This document shows positions 60,070 to 64,000 of a stretch of DNA of 64,000 nucleotides, piece by piece (position 1 is the stretch's first letter; each line of letters starts with the position of its first letter). This stretch comes from Polytrichum commune (lineage: Eukaryota; Streptophyta; Polytrichopsida; Polytrichales; Polytrichaceae): positions 60,232,533 to 60,296,532 of the forward strand of contig OX485804.1 in the NCBI GenBank assembly GCA_950295325.1, given 5' to 3'. The notes below the pieces were generated by a model that was not told the origin of the DNA, ran no database searches, and was given only the letters and a program-made list of their open reading frames with translations. A program made the translations under genes and the position numbers.

Positions 60070-61865
60070 CCATTTCATTTTTATTTTTATTTTTTCATCC
60101 AAGTGAATTCATAAATCCAAAGGGCCCACACACTTCGGTTCTAAGGATGGTCTATTATCAGCTTGTGTGGTCACGGCAAAAGAAAAAGTACAAGCATAAA
60201 ATTTGGCCTCTTGAGAATTTTTATTCTACCTTCGGAAAGAATCAACGTGAATTCACAATATCAAAAGGAGGGACCCAATTAATCTAGTTTATGAGAAGGG
60301 GAATCTTTATAGTTGGGATAAGAACGGAGGGGTAACTTCCACTAGGAGCAAGAGAAGTCACCCTTACAAAACACCACACTACCGCACCAAATGCTAATAA
60401 ATTGAACCTCAAAAGTCACCTGATTCTTTGCACTTTTAGGCTGAGCATTTTTCATTGTATCACTCCTATATGCTATTCCCATGTGATTGGTTTTACTCCA
60501 ATAGCTATGGCAAATGCTTTCTACGAGCATATCCTCATTAAAGAAAACCTTCTAAGTACACCTAGCTAGTACTCCTTTTTGACGGTGTCGTAATGTAAAT
60601 ACGTACACTATATAGATGTGTACTTATTTAGTATTGCATTGTGATTCTTTGATTTGGAGAAAGTAAATGGGAATAGAAATAATTTTTTTTTACTCTTAGT
60701 TTATTCTTAGTTACTCTTAATTTACCCTTTTAGTCTTATCTTTTATGTTTTATTCTTAGTTTACTTTTGGACCAACGGATGATTAGAAGCCCATGTGATG
60801 AGGATAAAAAGGGGACTTTGTCTCTCTCATTTTGGTGTGTGGTGGTAGAGAAGAGGTTGTTGAGGAGAAGAGGTTTTTTTTGTTGAAGCTCATGGGTGTG
60901 AATTTATGGGAATTTTGAAATAAAATATGGAGGAGTTGTGTTTCATGGTGTTGTTTCTCTAGAGTGATCTCACTTGCTTGATTTGAAGTTAGCAATTACA
61001 AGTTGTGCTAGTTTGAGTGGAGGGAGGTTTGTTGGCTCTTATAAAGAAGGGTTGAGACTTCGACCGACCATAGAAAACGGACAAATCTTTTGTTTGCAAC
61101 GAAACTTTGAGGAAGTGTAGTACTTATTGTTAGCTTTATGTGAAGATCTCATTCGCTCAATTTGGCGTTCATATGAAGATTTGAAGACTTGCAGACTTCT
61201 CAAGATTCAAGTGTGTTGTGGCTTATGGTTCGTAGTCATTTCTGTGATTCCTAGCCGGATTTGGAGGCTAGTCACATTTGATTTTTTTTCATCATAAATT
61301 TGTTGTGGGTTTTGTGGGAATCCATAAAAGCCCCGTTTCATGTTTGTGACAACGAAGTGGGATTGATGACCCACAAGATTGTTTTCTGTTGTTCACATTG
61401 GTGAGGCACGATTGTTGGTCACCGTGGGTTTGAAAGTTTAGGAGCCAATCTTTCGGACTTCAGCTCATGTTTTAACGTCCCGTTTTACCCGTCTGAGGCC
61501 TCTGGTTTCTTATCACCCTACCCTTACCCTTAACCCATTTAGAGCCGCAACAGGGTAGGCCGACGGGAAAGAGTTTGAAGATTTGAAGAAACTGAAGACC
61601 AAGACTCTTGAAGATCAGAAAATTCAATGGTTCGACAAACAAATCTAGTTGCAACCAAAAGCCCAATGCTTTCCCAAGGCGGAACCCTCTCTACCCGACA
61701 ACGGGTCCACCTTCATTTCATGTGACAAAATATTCTTTTTTTTGCCTTTCAATATGATAGATAACACTAAAAACTACCTTTCAAATGACGGTTTGAGAAA
61801 ATCTTAATATTCCACTCAAATTTGAAGATCAAATCGTATTTCAAAAATACATGTAGAGAAGTTTG
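60070..61865. other. Intergenic, nothing recognised
   Basis: No gene or recognised repeat. The open frame at 60995-60783 (-) has no family resemblance. Confidence 0.4.
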
Positions 61866-61869
61866 AACT

Positions 61870-62750
61870 TCTTCCAATATTCAGTCCAAATTAAGTATTC
61901 TTTGAATCCTTGTGTTGCATCATAACTCAAATTTTGCCCTGCAATCCATATTCTCCAACTCTATCCCGCAAATGATACTCCCATCAAAGCATCCAAAGTG
62001 TCCAACTTCAATGAAGCTCGCAATTGACTCTTGATAGAAGTTTTTTTTGAAAATCCACTTTCATAAATTGCAATACTTGAGGGAATGGCAAGTTCTCTTG
62101 CCAAAGTTTCATGAGAGGTGGCCAATTAGTATATCACTTATTGATGTCCCCACGAAATTGCCACTCCTCGTACAATGATTTTGTTTTCACATTCATGCAT
62201 CAAAGTTTCCACAAACTCAAGCAACTTATCTTTATTTGGATCACTTTCAACCACCGTCAATCCAAATTTTATGAGCAATTTCTTTGACATAGGTATATAA
62301 ACTTCATCATCACCTGGAAAATATTTGGACTAAGAAGTTTTGATGTATTGAAAACAAGTAAAACCAAAAAAAGAAAAAGAAAACGAAAAAGAAAAACTTT
62401 TGTTGAAGCTATCCACATCTACTTGCACAAAACAAGTCATAGAAACCAAGCCAATTGGAGGAAAATGAAGAGCCTCTCATCTAGCCACTAAAATTTTGTG
62501 ATCATTGTTTTCTCATGGTCACATATGGACAATTTTTGCATATGTTTACAACCTGCTCCCAAACCCCATTGTGAGTTAACACAAATTTTTCACATGCAAA
62601 GCATTTTATATAACCATGTGTAGGCCCACCATGTGATTTCATATGCATGAGCCATTTGCTGCCAATTTTCCAAGATGATCTAAACTTCCTTTCATATGTC
62701 CGTGCCCAAGCTCTTGTGGGTGTTGATTGTTAAACTTCTTGGGAGTCCAA
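61870..62750 (-). pseudogene. hAT transposase remnant, ZNF862-like type, N- and C-terminal parts joined
   Basis: Minus strand: a finger-like N-terminal part at about 62740-62550 (RAWARTYERKFRSSWKIGSK, THGYIKCFACEKFV). Then, after a gap of unlike sequence, DKLLEFVETLMHECENKI (about 62240-62180) and the dimerisation region SSIAIYESGFSKKTSIKSQL, KLDTLDALMGVSFAG (about 62085-61970). The last two match the + strand remnant at 51270-51825. Most of the catalytic domain is missing, as in an internally deleted element. Confidence 0.62.
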
Positions 62751-62754
62751 TAAA

Positions 62755-63280
62755 TCACCATCACAAGATAAATACTCACTACTCGAAAGCGGCTCATTCA
62801 CTTGAGTTTGTGATGTAGTTCATACAAATGATGGATTAAAGTGTAAGAAAATTAAAACCAATTTTTTTTTTTGTGAAAAATAACACAACATAATAGTTTT
62901 CAAAACAAAAAAACCTAAAACTTATAGGGTATTGTAAAACACCCCTCACATGACTTCACTTTCAGACCCAAAATTGGATCCAAACTTGAGGACTAATTTC
63001 TCAAACTAGGAGGAGCACTTTCATCAGTACATACTGCCAAGATTTGGCACAAAAGTGATGCCACATCAACATCACATCATTTTATTCTTATTTTTGGTTA
63101 CCTTGGACCTAGACATGCATGTAACTTCTTGAGCTGAAATATCTACGATGATAGTAGATGTATCTTGCAGTTCATCACCCTTGACCAAAATCTAGGGCTT
63201 GGATAGATGTTACCACATGTGAAAATAACATATATCCACGATGATCCTACATATTAGGACAAAACCGTTGAGCTTGAAGA
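62755..63280. other. Intergenic, nothing recognised
   Basis: No gene or clear repeat. Confidence 0.4.
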
Positions 63281-63284
63281 CCAT

Positions 63285-63395
63285 GTCCATCCGCCTCCCC
63301 TTGGTGTGGGCGCGTTTTCTTGTTTTTAATTCATTTGGCGTTGGCTGGGTTGGCCTTTTGTCTCAAAAAAGAAAAAAGAAAAAAGAAAAAGACAA
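63285..63395 (+). repeat. A-tailed retroelement 3' end, copy 3
   Basis: CCTCCCCTTGGTGTGGGCGC, TTTTCTTG, ATTTGGCGTTGGCTGGGTTG, GCCTTTTGTCTC, then AAAAAAGAAAAAAG tail. See 38815 and 53095. Confidence 0.62.
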
Positions 63396-63838
63396 TGTCC
63401 ATCCATGCATATGTAGGTAGCATAATTTCTATATATAGTTTGGATATTCTATGGACTTAAGGACAAAAGGGCAATCGGGTGAATCCAAGAATGAAATGAA
63501 TGAAGCGGAAGGTGCGCCTCCTTCTTGGAACACGCCATTCTACTCTATAGGGATTTGGGCTCAGAGAATCTGATCGTCAAGGCCTTTTAACCCGCCTGAG
63601 GTCATTCACGGCCTCCTTATTAAACATTAAACATTACTAAACATTATTATTCACATTATAAACCAACAATCCCAACCAGTTATAAGTCTGTAATTGCCTT
63701 CTGTGCTTTGGCGCTGGCCTGTCGGCTTTCTGTTTAAAATCATATATATAAAAAAAGTTTGCAATTTTCGAACACGACCACACCTGTTTTGTCAAGTGGC
63801 TAGCGCTATTTTGCCCTAGTTCATCAACATACAAATAA

Positions 63839-64000
63839 GGGGTTGTGGACACCATGGACCATGAAGTCGTCTCAAGGTCCTGTAAAATATGTGATTGGTT
63901 GTTAAACTCGTCATGGGACCACTTTGGTTTACACCAAGGAAAACGAATGTTAGAGTTAGAGTGACCATGGAGTTCGAGGTCTCCAAAAGACATATTTAAA
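63839..64000 (+). mobile_element. Left end of a second Harbinger-family element, cut by the window edge
   Basis: TAA (63836-63838) precedes GGGGTTGTGGACACCATGGA and CCATGAAGTCGTCTC, matching the left terminus at 43278. The next part (GGTTTACACCAAGGAAAA) matches the inner right terminus near 48290 in reverse. It continues beyond the window. Confidence 0.72.

Overview
The window looks like nuclear DNA of a land plant: AT-rich, gene-poor and dominated by DNA transposons and their short derivatives. Two host genes can be read with confidence, and both are plant-type multi-exon genes with GT-AG introns. The first (3949-7585, +) is a membrane-anchored Ser/Thr kinase of the STK16/Arabidopsis PK3 family: 6 exons, 343 aa, all catalytic residues present. 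The second (20941-28650, +) is an M14 metallocarboxypeptidase of the SOL1/carboxypeptidase D family: 14 exons, 536 aa, signal peptide and C-terminal membrane anchor. A third, less certain gene runs off the left edge on the minus strand (1272 down to 1); its first two exons encode a plastid-transit-like N-terminus. I cannot name the species. The mix of LINE, hAT, Tigger and Harbinger elements would suit a fern or another non-seed plant, but that is only an impression.

Layout. 1-1.3 kb: candidate plastid-protein gene (-) with an internal duplication. 1.3-3.9 kb: repeats, including a degenerate tandem block upstream of the kinase. 3.9-7.6 kb: kinase gene, with intron 1 carrying a second tandem duplication. 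7.6-13.8 kb: short inverted-repeat elements, among them two head-to-head pairs of one TA-flanked family. 13.9-16.4 kb: decayed hAT transposase (-). 16.4-20.9 kb: repeats. 20.9-28.7 kb: SOL1-like gene. 28.7-43.2 kb: short repeats, a tRNA-derived SINE with target duplications, a hAT C-terminal fragment between 42-bp arrays, and an internally deleted Tigger/pogo-like element. 43.3-48.4 kb: a whole PIF/Harbinger element with inverted termini, TAA target duplication, transposase (+), Myb/SANT-like ORF (-) and nested insertions. 48.4-64 kb: two remnants of a second hAT type, a LINE reverse-transcriptase remnant, a Tigger/pogo-like element with both termini, more short elements, and at the right edge the end of another Harbinger-like element.

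The host genes show no functional link to each other. The transposons form autonomous/derivative families and record nesting; one TA-flanked element has a matching empty site elsewhere in the window (59716). No complete new system was found. The best leads are the TA-flanked family with its inverted pairs, the PIP-box of the Tigger-like transposase, the AACCGGTT repeat family and the SINE.
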